Assembly (NCBI RefSeq): GCF_038002345.1
Contig: NZ_JBBOCJ010000001.1
Location: 3,596,001 to 3,660,000 of the forward strand
Direction: 5' to 3'
Length of the DNA: 64,000 nucleotides
Source of the DNA: Paenibacillus sp. FSL M7-0420
GTDB taxonomy: Bacteria > Bacillota > Bacilli > Paenibacillales > Paenibacillaceae
Shown: piece after piece, positions 24,939-34,378 of the stretch
How positions within the stretch are numbered: the first letter of the stretch is position 1
How the letters are laid out: every line of letters begins with the position of its first letter
The notes under the pieces: model-generated
Database searches by the model: none
Told to the model about the DNA's origin: nothing
The model's input: only the letters and a program-made list of their open reading frames with translations
Made by a program: the position numbers and the translations under genes

Positions 24939-26507
24939 ATGAACAAATGGAAGTCTGTAATGCTGCCCCTCGCGGCAGCGGCAATACTGGTGAGCGGCTG
25001 CAGCGGGGGCAATAACAATAATGCCTCACCTGCTGCCACAGCTGCACCGGGCGGAGAATCTGGAGCTGCCACTGCGGGAGCGAAGCAGGCCCACACCTTC
25101 ACCGCCCTGCTGGACAACAACGCCACCTTCCCTTATTCCAAGGACTGGCCGGTCTGGGGCTGGATCAAGGATCAGACCGGCGTCACGCTGGAGGTGCAGA
25201 CACCTTCCGGGAAGCTGGCTGAAGCGTTGAACCTGGCGGTGGCTTCCAATGCGCTGCCGGATCTGATGTATATGCCCAACCGCAAGGAATCGAACAAATT
25301 CGGCCAGCAAGGCGCACTCGTAGACCTGATGGAATACATGGACAAGCTGCCGAATCTGACCGCCTGGATGAAGCAATACCCGGATGAGGCGAAGGCCGCA
25401 CTCTCCGCTGACGGCAAAATGTTTATGTTCCCGAACCAGGGCTTCGGAGAGACGAACCGGATGATCTGGATGTACCGCCAGGATGTTTTTGAGAAGGAGG
25501 GCATTCAGGCCCCCAAGACTTATGATGAGCTGCATACGGCTCTGAAGACGCTCAAGACGAAATACCCGGACAGCTACCCGCTGTCGCTCCGTTACGGACA
25601 GATCCCCGATGAGATGAACACGAATATGACGGTCAACTATGGAACAGGCGAAGGGGCGTACTACGATTTTGATACAAAAGAATGGCGCTATGGGCCGACA
25701 GAGGACAGCTACAAGGAAATGGTCGGCATGTGGAAGCAGTTCTACGATGAAGGGCTGATTCCGCCGGACTTCCTCTCGCTGCAGACCAAGCAGTGGCAGG
25801 ACATGGTGTCTACCGGCAAGTCTTTTGTAACCGTGGATTATATCAGCCGTGTGGACTTCTTCAATAATGCGATGCGCAAGGAGAATCCTGAATTCAATAT
25901 GCAGTTCTTGGCTCCTCCCGCAGGGCTTGAGGGCGGCAAACAGCTGAATCCTTACTTCCATTACATGGAGGGCGGTCTGACGGTTGCTTCAACCTCCAAG
26001 AATATCGAGGATATCATGGCGTACATGGACTTCTTCTATTCGGAGGACGGCCGGACGCTCAGCAGCTGGGGTGTGGAAGGTGAGACGTATGTGAAGGAAG
26101 GCGATACGATCAAGTTCAAGCCGGAATATACTGATGTGATTGAGATGCGGAAGCAGACGGGACTTCAGACCAGCGGAACGTATACGTGGATTGACTTCAA
26201 CGCCCATCTGTCCCTGTTCTCGGATGACCTGAAGCACGCTTATGAAGAGGCTGTCAAATACGATCCGGCCAACATGCAGCCGCGTCCGGCCTTCACCGAG
26301 AAGGAGAATGAAGTCATCTCGATCACCGGACAGGCGATCAAGAAGCACCGCGATGAGAGCTTCGCCAAGTTCGTGACCGGTTCCCGTAAGCTGGCGGACT
26401 GGGATAAGTATGTCGAGGAGATTAACAATCTCGGAGTAGACAAGCTGCTGGCGACATATAAGGAAGCTTACGACCGCGTTCAGAATATTCAATTAGGCAG
26501 CAAGTAA
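24939..26507 (+). CDS. Extracellular sugar-binding lipoprotein
   Basis: 522-residue solute-binding protein. The signal peptide ends in a lipobox (LVSGC, Cys about residue 21), followed by a disordered Asn/Ala/Gly linker, then a family 1-type binding fold of the LipO group. It would capture an oligosaccharide outside the cell and deliver it to the two permeases just upstream. GGGAGAGATGAGG precedes ATG. The 85-base gap to the next gene has no terminator, so the operon continues. Confidence 0.9.
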   Translation: MNKWKSVMLPLAAAAILVSGCSGGNNNNASPAATAAPGGESGAATAGAKQAHTFTALLDNNATFPYSKDWPVWGWIKDQTGVTLEVQTPSGKLAEALNLAVASNALPDLMYMPNRKESNKFGQQGALVDLMEYMDKLPNLTAWMKQYPDEAKAALSADGKMFMFPNQGFGETNRMIWMYRQDVFEKEGIQAPKTYDELHTALKTLKTKYPDSYPLSLRYGQIPDEMNTNMTVNYGTGEGAYYDFDTKEWRYGPTEDSYKEMVGMWKQFYDEGLIPPDFLSLQTKQWQDMVSTGKSFVTVDYISRVDFFNNAMRKENPEFNMQFLAPPAGLEGGKQLNPYFHYMEGGLTVASTSKNIEDIMAYMDFFYSEDGRTLSSWGVEGETYVKEGDTIKFKPEYTDVIEMRKQTGLQTSGTYTWIDFNAHLSLFSDDLKHAYEEAVKYDPANMQPRPAFTEKENEVISITGQAIKKHRDESFAKFVTGSRKLADWDKYVEEINNLGVDKLLATYKEAYDRVQNIQLGSK

Positions 26508-26592
26508 CCGGGTGCGGACCGCAAAGAAGAACCGCTGAAGCACAGGCTAGGCAATCAGGGTATTCGCTTGACCATTAAAGGAGGCGGCGCTT

Positions 26593-29500
26593 ATGAAGCA
26601 AAGGCTGCAAGGTTCTGGTAAACGGCTTGGATGGATATTGCCCTTGATCGGTCTGATTATTGTGATAATGGCAGTTCCGGGCACTGCCCGGGCCGCAGGC
26701 ACCATTACACTGGATGAACCGCCCGGGGGATATGTATCCTCCGGCGGGCCGGTGGAGATCAGCGGCACCTATACCGGACTGTACGATGTCCGGTTGTATG
26801 TGAACGGGACAGCCCAGTTCGAGGTATTGCTGGATAACCCAGACGGGGATGACAGCGGCAGCTGGTCTTATACGCTCGACACCTCCCGTTACAACGGTCC
26901 GGTGGAGCTGGTGGCCCGGGGGCTGGATACCTCCACCCGCTACGGGGTGTGGAGTCCGTCCGTCACCCTTGAGGTGAACAACTCCGCAGGTGTTGCGCCT
27001 GTGGTGACGATTACCGGCCCGGACGAAGGGATTGCTGTGACCGGACAGGTGGCAGTCACCGTTCAGGCAGAATCGGCTACGCCGGTCTCGGCCGTGCAGG
27101 TCCGGGTGAACCGGGGACCGTGGCAACAGGCTGCGTATAACGGCACGGAATATGTATATGCCTGGAATACGGCGGGCATCGGGGACCGCACGATCAGCCT
27201 GGAGGCCCGGGCCACGAATGCTCCCGGACGCTACGGCTACAGCCCGACCGTCTATGCGCAGGTCGGTGCGGGCACGCACGAGCCGGCGCTTCCTCTGCCG
27301 GATCAGGACCGGGCCATGTGGATCTGGGAGCCGGAGAGCTATAAGCTGCTGCTGAATCCGGGCTCGCGGGAGGTGCTGGAGTCCTTCGTTACGGACACCG
27401 CAACCTTCGGATCAGAGCCGGTGACGACCCTGTATCTGGCCGTGGGCAACTACGCGGGCTACAGGGCGCTGGAGGAGCAGGAGGATGAGCTGCGCTCCTT
27501 CATGCGCTGGGCGCATGAGCGGAACTTAAGCGTCCATGCCCTTGTCGCGGGCGGAACCTCCCCGGCTTATATGGGTGCTTATGAGCGCTACCATAGTCAT
27601 GCCGTACGGGAGATCGAGCAGATTATTAACTACAATCTTGCGGCGGATGCGGATGAGAAGTTCGATGGAATCAATGTGGACATCGAGCCGTATATCTCCC
27701 CGGACTTCAAAGACCCGAGCAAGTTCCTGCAAAAGGAGTACCTGGATGGCCTGCACAAAATGATTGACCGCCGGGATACAGCCGGTATCCGGCTGCCCTT
27801 CGGCCCTGCTGTCCCTAAATGGTATGATTCCTCCGAGCAGGGGGCGAATATCCAGTGGAACGGCACGACGAAATGGCTGTCCGAGCATATCCAGGATATC
27901 TCCGATTATATCTCGATCATGGATTACCGGGATTCCGCAGACGGCACAGCGGGCATCATTGCCGGCGCAGCTGGTGAGCTGGCTTATGCCGAGGCGATCG
28001 GCAAGCCGAATTCTGTAGTCATCGGGGTAGAGACGCTGGATATTGCAAACAGCGGTGACCCGGAGACCATCACCTTCCAGGAGGAAGGCCGCAGCCACAT
28101 GGAAGCAGAGCTGGACAAGGTCTACGCCGCTTCCGGGCAGAGCAGCGCTTTCGGCGGAATCGCTGTCCATCATTATGATTCCTACCGGGCGCTGCCTTCT
28201 TATTGGGGACCAGGCGGTGTCTTCTGGACAGCACCGGAGGATCAAGAAGCACCGTCTGCACCTGCGGGCACTCCGTCCGCCGTTGCCAGCGACTATCAGA
28301 GCATAAGGCTGAATTACGGAATGGCTACTGACAACTTAGAGGTAGACCGCTACATTATTTACCGTAGCACGGTCTCCGGCTTCACGCCAACCTCTGCGGA
28401 TATTGCCGGTCTCGCCCGGGGCCTGAATTACCAGGACAAGGGACTGCTCCCGGATACCACTTATTATTACCGCATCGCCGCCCGTGATCTGGCGGGCAAT
28501 ATCGGGCCGGTCTCCAGCGAAGCATCAGCGGTCACTGGAAGTACGGCGCTTAAGCCGATGATTGTGACCGACATGCAGCTCGCTTACACTGGAACCGCTG
28601 CGGCAGCTTCGATGAAGGTGCGTGACTATACCACAGGGGCGGTACTCGCAGGGGCGGCTATAGAAGGACGGTTCACCTATTCAGCAGGCCGTTACGCGGC
28701 GGCAGTAACAGGTGCGGACGGTCGGGCAGCCTTCACTTCGGAGGCTATTCCGTCGGGGCGTCAAGCCGGGTTCGAGCCGAGGAGAGTTCAGGCTGCCGGA
28801 TATTATTATGCCAGCGCCCATGACCTGCCACACACTACGGCGTTGCTGCCGCATGGCGGGCTTAGCGGATTAACGCTGTCGGCAGGAGAGTGGGACAAGC
28901 CTTTCGCTTCGGGTGATAAGGCCTATACCGTAACTGTCAGCAGCAATGTAAGTTCGCTGCAGGTCACACCGGTTACCGCCAAGGCCTCGGATGCAGTGCT
29001 TGTAAATGGAATGCCAGTGGCATCGGGAACAGCCGCATCCGTTACTATCGGTTCAGAGCCTGCGGATGTGCCGGTCCTGGTGTACCACGAAGACGGAACC
29101 GCAGATCTCTATCTGCTGAATATCGAGAGAAGTGCTCCGGCATCTCCGGTGATCCCGGTGACCACGGATGCCTATGTCCATGAACATCAGCCCTCCACTA
29201 ATTTCGGGCAGGAGCCTGTGCTGGAGATCGCCGATCTTCCGAATGCACAGGGTGGAGGAGACCGTATCGCCTTCATGAAGGCGGAACTGAATCTCTCCGG
29301 AACGGCGGTGCAGTCCGTAACCCTTAACGTGTATGTCACCGCTGCCCCGGCAGCTCCAGTTACACTTGCACTAAAGGGCTACGCCGGAACGCAGTGGACC
29401 GAGAGCGGCATCACCTGGAATAACCGGCCCGTCACCGGCGGAACGAATCTCGGAACAGTACGGGTCACCGGAGCCGGGTGGTACAGCGCGGATGTGACCG

Positions 29501-29643
29501 CTTATGTTGTTGCGGCAGCGGCGGCTGGACTTACGCCAACCTTTCAGTGGAGCGACCCTAATACTACGGGAATCGTTGTAACGCTGGCCAGTTCTGAGAA
29601 TTCGGATAACAAGCCATATTTGATGGTGAGTAGCGGGTTGTAA
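26593..29643 (+). CDS. Secreted GH18-like multidomain protein
   Basis: 1016 residues. A signal peptide (1-36, ending ARA-AG) is followed by two Ig-like domains (about 38-135 and 136-225), a TIM-barrel region (about 235-550), a fibronectin type III domain (about 555-650), a carboxypeptidase-regulatory-like beta domain (about 655-760), a cadherin-like beta segment (about 755-850) and a C-terminal DNRLRE-type domain (about 855-1016). The barrel holds FDGINVDIEPY, which resembles the GH18 DGxxxDxE active site, so a chitinase or endo-hexosaminidase-like role is inferred. The DNRLRE and FN3 parts suggest surface or glycan attachment. AAAGGAGG upstream of ATG. Confidence 0.7.
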   Translation: MKQRLQGSGKRLGWILPLIGLIIVIMAVPGTARAAGTITLDEPPGGYVSSGGPVEISGTYTGLYDVRLYVNGTAQFEVLLDNPDGDDSGSWSYTLDTSRYNGPVELVARGLDTSTRYGVWSPSVTLEVNNSAGVAPVVTITGPDEGIAVTGQVAVTVQAESATPVSAVQVRVNRGPWQQAAYNGTEYVYAWNTAGIGDRTISLEARATNAPGRYGYSPTVYAQVGAGTHEPALPLPDQDRAMWIWEPESYKLLLNPGSREVLESFVTDTATFGSEPVTTLYLAVGNYAGYRALEEQEDELRSFMRWAHERNLSVHALVAGGTSPAYMGAYERYHSHAVREIEQIINYNLAADADEKFDGINVDIEPYISPDFKDPSKFLQKEYLDGLHKMIDRRDTAGIRLPFGPAVPKWYDSSEQGANIQWNGTTKWLSEHIQDISDYISIMDYRDSADGTAGIIAGAAGELAYAEAIGKPNSVVIGVETLDIANSGDPETITFQEEGRSHMEAELDKVYAASGQSSAFGGIAVHHYDSYRALPSYWGPGGVFWTAPEDQEAPSAPAGTPSAVASDYQSIRLNYGMATDNLEVDRYIIYRSTVSGFTPTSADIAGLARGLNYQDKGLLPDTTYYYRIAARDLAGNIGPVSSEASAVTGSTALKPMIVTDMQLAYTGTAAAASMKVRDYTTGAVLAGAAIEGRFTYSAGRYAAAVTGADGRAAFTSEAIPSGRQAGFEPRRVQAAGYYYASAHDLPHTTALLPHGGLSGLTLSAGEWDKPFASGDKAYTVTVSSNVSSLQVTPVTAKASDAVLVNGMPVASGTAASVTIGSEPADVPVLVYHEDGTADLYLLNIERSAPASPVIPVTTDAYVHEHQPSTNFGQEPVLEIADLPNAQGGGDRIAFMKAELNLSGTAVQSVTLNVYVTAAPAAPVTLALKGYAGTQWTESGITWNNRPVTGGTNLGTVRVTGAGWYSADVTAYVVAAAAAGLTPTFQWSDPNTTGIVVTLASSENSDNKPYLMVSSGL

Positions 29644-29744
29644 CCGATTGGATGCGCTAGACAGAGCGTGACTGGAAGAGTAGAACGGGATGAGTTTAAG
29701 TGAAAGAGAGTAACGGGAAGATCGTAATTGGAAGAGTGTAACAA

Positions 29745-29767
29745 GCAGGGGCGGCCCCCGCCCCTGC
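29745..29767 (+). other. GC-rich hairpin between the GH18-like gene and nagB
   Basis: GCAGGGGC and GCCCCTGC arms with a 7-base loop. No T tract; a transcript-processing or attenuating element is possible. Just upstream (29660-29740) are loosely repeated GGAAGAGT/GTAACGGGA words of no evident function. Confidence 0.5.
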
Positions 29768-29797
29768 CACACCCCAATAAGGAGGGATGACGTAGCT

Positions 29798-30574
29798 ATG
29801 AATGATAATATGGCTCCGGCAGAGGAGCATCAGGTGGAACGTATGCGTGTTCTGGTTTATCACCACCGCAGTGAGATGGGAGCGGCGGCGGCAGGAGCAG
29901 TTGGGCAGCGAATCAGAGACTTGCAGGGGAATTCCCAGGCTCCGGTTCGCATTGTATTTGCCGCAGCTCCGTCACAGAATGAGCTGTATGAGGGGCTGGT
30001 GCAGGAGCAGGGAATTGATTGGTCCCGGGTGCATGCTTTTCATATGGATGAATATATCGGCCTGCCGGAAGACGCGCCACAGCGCTTCGGGAACTACTTG
30101 CAGGAACGGCTGTTCAGCAGAGTCAATCCCGGACGGATCGAGCTGCTGGGCCGGATCGGCAATATTGAAGAGGAGTGCCAGAGATACGCAACGCTGTTGA
30201 ATGAAGCTCCTATTGATATCGTCTGTCTCGGCATCGGGGAGAACGGGCATATTGCGTTCAATGATCCGCCTGTAGCCGATTTCGCCGATCCGCTTCTTGT
30301 TAAAGCGGTCGAATTGGACGAAGCCTGCCGGACGCAGCAGGTGAATGACGGCTGCTTCGCCAGCCTGGACGATGTACCTACTCATGCGCTGACGCTGACC
30401 GTCCCCGCCTTGATGGCAGGACATCACCTGTTCGCCATTGTTCCCGGCACGGCCAAGCAAGCCGCATTGCAAGCGGCGCTTCATGGCCCGCTCAGTACCG
30501 TGTGCCCGGCGAGCATCCTACGGACCCATCCCGCCATTGAGCTGTTCACGGACCGGGAAGCCTTCGGCTCATGA
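29798..30574 (+). CDS. nagB: Glucosamine-6-phosphate deaminase
   Basis: Converts glucosamine-6-phosphate to fructose-6-phosphate and ammonia. The 258 residues carry the family marks: FHMDEYIGLP with the catalytic Asp, LGIGENGHIAFNDP with the ring-opening His, and the C-terminal ALTLTVPALMAG. Length is usual. GGAGGGATGA lies about ten bases upstream. It overlaps nagA by four bases, so the two enzymes of the GlcNAc-6-P pathway are translationally coupled. Confidence 0.95.
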   Translation: MNDNMAPAEEHQVERMRVLVYHHRSEMGAAAAGAVGQRIRDLQGNSQAPVRIVFAAAPSQNELYEGLVQEQGIDWSRVHAFHMDEYIGLPEDAPQRFGNYLQERLFSRVNPGRIELLGRIGNIEEECQRYATLLNEAPIDIVCLGIGENGHIAFNDPPVADFADPLLVKAVELDEACRTQQVNDGCFASLDDVPTHALTLTVPALMAGHHLFAIVPGTAKQAALQAALHGPLSTVCPASILRTHPAIELFTDREAFGS

Positions 30575-31737
30575 ACGGTGTGATCTCGGGAAGACATTAC
30601 AGAACCGGCCTGCCGCTTGAGGTCCACGTTAACGGTGGCGTTATTGAAGCGGTTCATACGCTGGCCGAGAGTCCGCATATGGCAGATTGGCCCTGGCTTG
30701 CGCCGGGGCTGGTCGATTTGCAGGTGAACGGCGGCTGGGGACTTGACTTCAATACGCTGCCGCTTGCGCCGGAGACTGTAGCCGAACTCTCGCGCCGCCT
30801 GCTGGCCCGGGGAGTCACCTCTTATTGCCCGACCCTGATCACCAATGGGCCGGACCAGCTCGCCCAGGCAGCATCCGTGATTGCTGAAGCCATGCGGACA
30901 CAGCCGGATATCGCCGGGCTGATTGCAGGCATCCATCTGGAGGGGCCCTTCTTGTCCCCAGAGGACGGTCCGCGCGGGGCGCATCCCCTGGAGCATATCT
31001 GCCCGCCCGATTGGGAGGCCTTCTGCCGCTGGCAGGAGGCGGCGGAGGGGCTGATCCGGATCATTACCGTGTCCCCCGAATGGCCGGGAGCCGCAGCCTT
31101 CATCTCCAGATGCACCGCTTCCGGCGTCAGGGTCTCCATCGGACATACGGCGGCCTCACCGGAGCAGATCCGGCAAGCAGTGGCCTCAGGCGCGGTGATG
31201 TCTACTCATCTGGGCAACGGTACACACCTTACACTTCCGCGCCATCCCCATTATCTGTGGGAGCAGTTGGCTGCCGATGAGCTGTATGGTTGCATGATTG
31301 CCGACGGCTGTCATCTGCCGGATGCGCTGCTGAAGGTGATTCTGCGGGTGAAGCAGAGCCGGGCGATTCTGGTCAGCGATGCCGTCTCGTTGAGTGGCAT
31401 GGCGCCGGGTGCATACCGGCTGCATATCGGCGGCGATGTGGTGCTGACGCCGGAAGGGCGGCTGCATCTGGCCGGCCATCCGCAGCTGCTGGCCGGATCG
31501 GCCATGATGCTGGCGGACCAGGTGGCCTACCTGGCCCGGGCCGGGCTGGCACCGCTGGAGGAGGCGCTCGACTGTGCCTCTCTTCACCCGGCCGGGCTGC
31601 TGGGGCTCCCGCAGGCTGCCGGGCTTACCGCAGGTGCGCCTGCGGATCTGATCGGCTTCCGCAGGGACAGCGGCGGAGACCTAGAGATCCAGGTGGTATG
31701 GAAGAATGGCCGGATTACAGCGGCTGGTAAGGATTAG
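30571..31737 (+). CDS. nagA: N-acetylglucosamine-6-phosphate deacetylase
   Basis: Removes acetate from GlcNAc-6-P. The 388-residue amidohydrolase shows LVDLQVNGG at the barrel entrance, HLEGPFLSPEDGPRGAHP (metal-binding Glu), IGHTAASPEQ (metal-binding His), HLGNGTH (usually HLFNAM) and LVSDAVSLSG with the catalytic Asp. ATGA overlap with nagB. Together with nagB it converts GlcNAc-6-P to fructose-6-phosphate. Confidence 0.95.
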   Translation: MNGVISGRHYRTGLPLEVHVNGGVIEAVHTLAESPHMADWPWLAPGLVDLQVNGGWGLDFNTLPLAPETVAELSRRLLARGVTSYCPTLITNGPDQLAQAASVIAEAMRTQPDIAGLIAGIHLEGPFLSPEDGPRGAHPLEHICPPDWEAFCRWQEAAEGLIRIITVSPEWPGAAAFISRCTASGVRVSIGHTAASPEQIRQAVASGAVMSTHLGNGTHLTLPRHPHYLWEQLAADELYGCMIADGCHLPDALLKVILRVKQSRAILVSDAVSLSGMAPGAYRLHIGGDVVLTPEGRLHLAGHPQLLAGSAMMLADQVAYLARAGLAPLEEALDCASLHPAGLLGLPQAAGLTAGAPADLIGFRRDSGGDLEIQVVWKNGRITAAGKD

Positions 31738-31750
31738 CCGGCGCTGTAGC

Positions 31751-32361
31751 CCAATATGATCGAAAAATCGATCACATTCGGACCGAGGACGGCGCGCTGG
31801 CCAATTGTAATCGAAAAACCGATTACATTGCGACCGGGGACGGCACGTTAGCCAAATGTAGTCGAAAAACCGACCACAATTGGACCGGAGGCAGCACGTG
31901 AGCAAATTGTAATCGAAAAACCGATTACATTCGGACCGGAGACGGCGCGCTGGCCCAATGTAGTCGAAAAACCGACCAAAATTGGATCGGAGGCGGCACG
32001 TGAGCCAAATGTAGTCGAAAAACCGATTACATTTGGACCGGGGACGGCGCGTAGGCCAATTGTAATCGAAAAACCGATTACATTCGAACCGAGGACGGCG
32101 CGTAGGCCAATTGTAATCGAAAAACCGATTACATTCGAACCGAGGACGGCGCGTAGGCCCAATGTGATCGAAAAACCGATTACATTCGAACCGAGGACGG
32201 CGCGTGAGCCAAATGTAATCGAAAAACCGATTACGTTTGGACCGGAGACGGCGCGTAGGCCAAGTGTAATCGAAAAACCGATTACATTCGGACCGAGGAC
32301 AGCGAGTAGGCCAAGTGTAATCGAAAAACCGATTACATTCGAACCGGAGGCGGCGCGATAG
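31751..32361. repeat. Array of twelve tandem 51-bp repeats, each with an inverted repeat
   Basis: Units start at 31751 (50 bp), then at exact 51-bp steps: 31801, 31852, 31903, 31954, 32005, 32056, 32107, 32158, 32209, 32260 and 32311. Each contains a dyad TGTAATCG-AAAAAC-CGATTACA followed by a GC-rich spacer ending GGCGCG. Variant units change both arms together (for example GTCG with CGAC), keeping the stem. As 51 is divisible by three, long open frames without starts or ribosome sites run through on both strands and I do not take them as genes. It fills the 685 bases between nagA and the GH20 gene and contains no terminator-like T tract. Confidence 0.95.
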
Positions 32362-32422
32362 TTTCGTCTTACTGATCCAATTCGTAAAATCAAACCTGAC
32401 GATGTACTAGGAGGAGAGAGCG

Positions 32423-34348
32423 ATGCTTAGCTTAATACCCGAGCCGAAGCTGGTAAGGTTGACAGAGAAGGAGCCATGGCAGACAGGCCGGGAAGTCCGT
32501 CTGCAACTGGCTATGGAAGTGGATGATCCCCGGCTTGTGCTTCATTGCCGGCGGGCTTTTCCCGGCGGGGTAGTTACCACCGCCGTCTCGGGAGCAGGTG
32601 AGGGATACTCGCTGCTGATTGAGGAGATTGGGAGAAACAAGGGAACTGAAGGCAATGAGTACACTTCAACGCACACTGAACCCGAAGCTTCCGGGCAGGA
32701 TGCCGCATGGGCAGCGTCCGGAGAAGCCGGACTGAATAACGGCATGACTTCAGCTCCTGATCTTAATGAGGCCGACCTGTCCGTGCTGAAGGGCCGGGCA
32801 GAAGGCTACATTCTGGAGGTTAGCGCAAGCGGTGCAGCGATCCGCGCCCTGGACGCTGCCGGACTCTATTACGGCTTGCAGACACTGCTGCAATTGCAGA
32901 GTCTGCATGGCGGTGGCGATATTCCGGCGTTGTCCATTACCGATTGGCCCGATACGGAGCTTCGGGTGATGAACTTCGATCTGCGCCAGACCTTCTCGAA
33001 GCCGGAGCGGCTAATCGAATACCTGGCGGAGTTCTCCCGCTACAAGACGAACGCGGTGCTCATTGAATACGAGGATAAGTTCCCGTTCAGCATACACCGG
33101 GAATTCACCCATCTGCAGCACGCGCTTAGCCGGGAACAGCTGGAGGCGCTCCAGACTGCGGCCCATGAGCATTACATCGAGATTATTCCGCTGCAGCAGA
33201 GCTTCGGCCACTTGGAGTATGTACTACGCCATGATGCCTGGAAGCATCTGCGGGAGACCGAAGAATCCACCGGCGAGATTTGCCCGTCCCATCCGCAGAC
33301 GTATGAACTAATCACAGGCCTGCTTGGAGAGATGATGGATGCCCATCCTGAATCACGTTATATTCATCTGGGTTGTGACGAGGTGTACAGCCTGTGCGAA
33401 TGTGAAGCGTGCCGGAAGCAATTCGGCGGCGTACGGGAACGGGCCTTCATCTCCTTCCTGAACCGCCTGATTGAATTCACGGCCAGCCGGGGACGCCAGC
33501 CGATCTTCTGGCATGACATGCTGGACAAATGCCCGCCCGAAGAGCTGGCGAAGCTTGATCCGCGAAGCGCAGCGATGATCTGGATCTATAACGGCCGCAA
33601 CATACAAGAGGAAGTAACTTCTCTAACCAATAAGTTCAGGGCACTGGGCATTGAGGTAATGGGTGCTCCTGCGGTCCGCAGCTTCGACTGGGCGGAGCAT
33701 CAGAACTACCCGGTCATTGATAACCGGACCGACAATCTGCTGCAGTGGGCAGAGACCGCCGAGAAGCTGGATATCCGCTGTATGGTCGCTACGAACTGGA
33801 CCGGGCCGTTCAGCCTTGGCGTTCCTTATGGCGTATTCGAGACCACCTGGTATCCGATGCTGCTTCATGCGGATCTCGCCTGGAACCGGCGGGCAGATGC
33901 TGGTACGTTCATCGACCGCTTCCTGGAGCTGTTCCATGGTATAACTCCAGAGACGGGTCATGCGCGGCTGGGAAATTACCAATTAGAGGATTACTACGAT
34001 ATCATCTGGAAGCTAAGGGAGCATGTGCAGAGGAACAAGGATTACGCCGGGCTAATCGCAATTATGCATGATTTCGAGGTAGCAACCGACCGCTCCAGGG
34101 CGATTCACAAGTATGCCTACCGCTGGGAGCTGTACCCGGGCGACAGCGCGGAATGGCGCTCGCTGCGGAATAATTACACGCGCAACCACAACGGGCGGGA
34201 AGCCGTCCGGCCCCGGATGCTGGAGGCTCTTATGCAGTACCAGCCCCGCGATATGGCCGAGCATTTCGTGAGATCCCGGTTCTATCTGCATGATTATCTG
34301 GAGCGGACGCTCTATCAGGAGCTGGGCCTTGTCCACAGCGAGAGTTAG
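32423..34348 (+). CDS. Glycoside hydrolase family 20 beta-N-acetylhexosaminidase
   Basis: 641 residues without a signal peptide, so cytoplasmic. The N-terminal GH20b-like domain (about 1-175) holds an unusual low-complexity insertion (about residues 72-115). The catalytic barrel has YIHLGCDEVYSLCECEACRK, with the Asp-Glu pair at residues 319-320 that performs substrate-assisted hydrolysis. It should cut terminal GlcNAc from imported oligosaccharides. AGGAGGAGAG precedes ATG. It follows the repeat array and lies 30 bases before the GH3 gene. Confidence 0.92.
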   Translation: MLSLIPEPKLVRLTEKEPWQTGREVRLQLAMEVDDPRLVLHCRRAFPGGVVTTAVSGAGEGYSLLIEEIGRNKGTEGNEYTSTHTEPEASGQDAAWAASGEAGLNNGMTSAPDLNEADLSVLKGRAEGYILEVSASGAAIRALDAAGLYYGLQTLLQLQSLHGGGDIPALSITDWPDTELRVMNFDLRQTFSKPERLIEYLAEFSRYKTNAVLIEYEDKFPFSIHREFTHLQHALSREQLEALQTAAHEHYIEIIPLQQSFGHLEYVLRHDAWKHLRETEESTGEICPSHPQTYELITGLLGEMMDAHPESRYIHLGCDEVYSLCECEACRKQFGGVRERAFISFLNRLIEFTASRGRQPIFWHDMLDKCPPEELAKLDPRSAAMIWIYNGRNIQEEVTSLTNKFRALGIEVMGAPAVRSFDWAEHQNYPVIDNRTDNLLQWAETAEKLDIRCMVATNWTGPFSLGVPYGVFETTWYPMLLHADLAWNRRADAGTFIDRFLELFHGITPETGHARLGNYQLEDYYDIIWKLREHVQRNKDYAGLIAIMHDFEVATDRSRAIHKYAYRWELYPGDSAEWRSLRNNYTRNHNGREAVRPRMLEALMQYQPRDMAEHFVRSRFYLHDYLERTLYQELGLVHSES

Positions 34349-34378
34349 CAAACAAACCGACAGGAGGATGGAACAGAT

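Noticed and set aside
31848..32393. Reverse-strand 181-codon open frame of 17-residue repeats (VIGFSIT...)
   Set aside because: It is the translation of the 51-bp repeat array; the repeat length is a multiple of three, there is no ribosome site, and forward frames are open as well.
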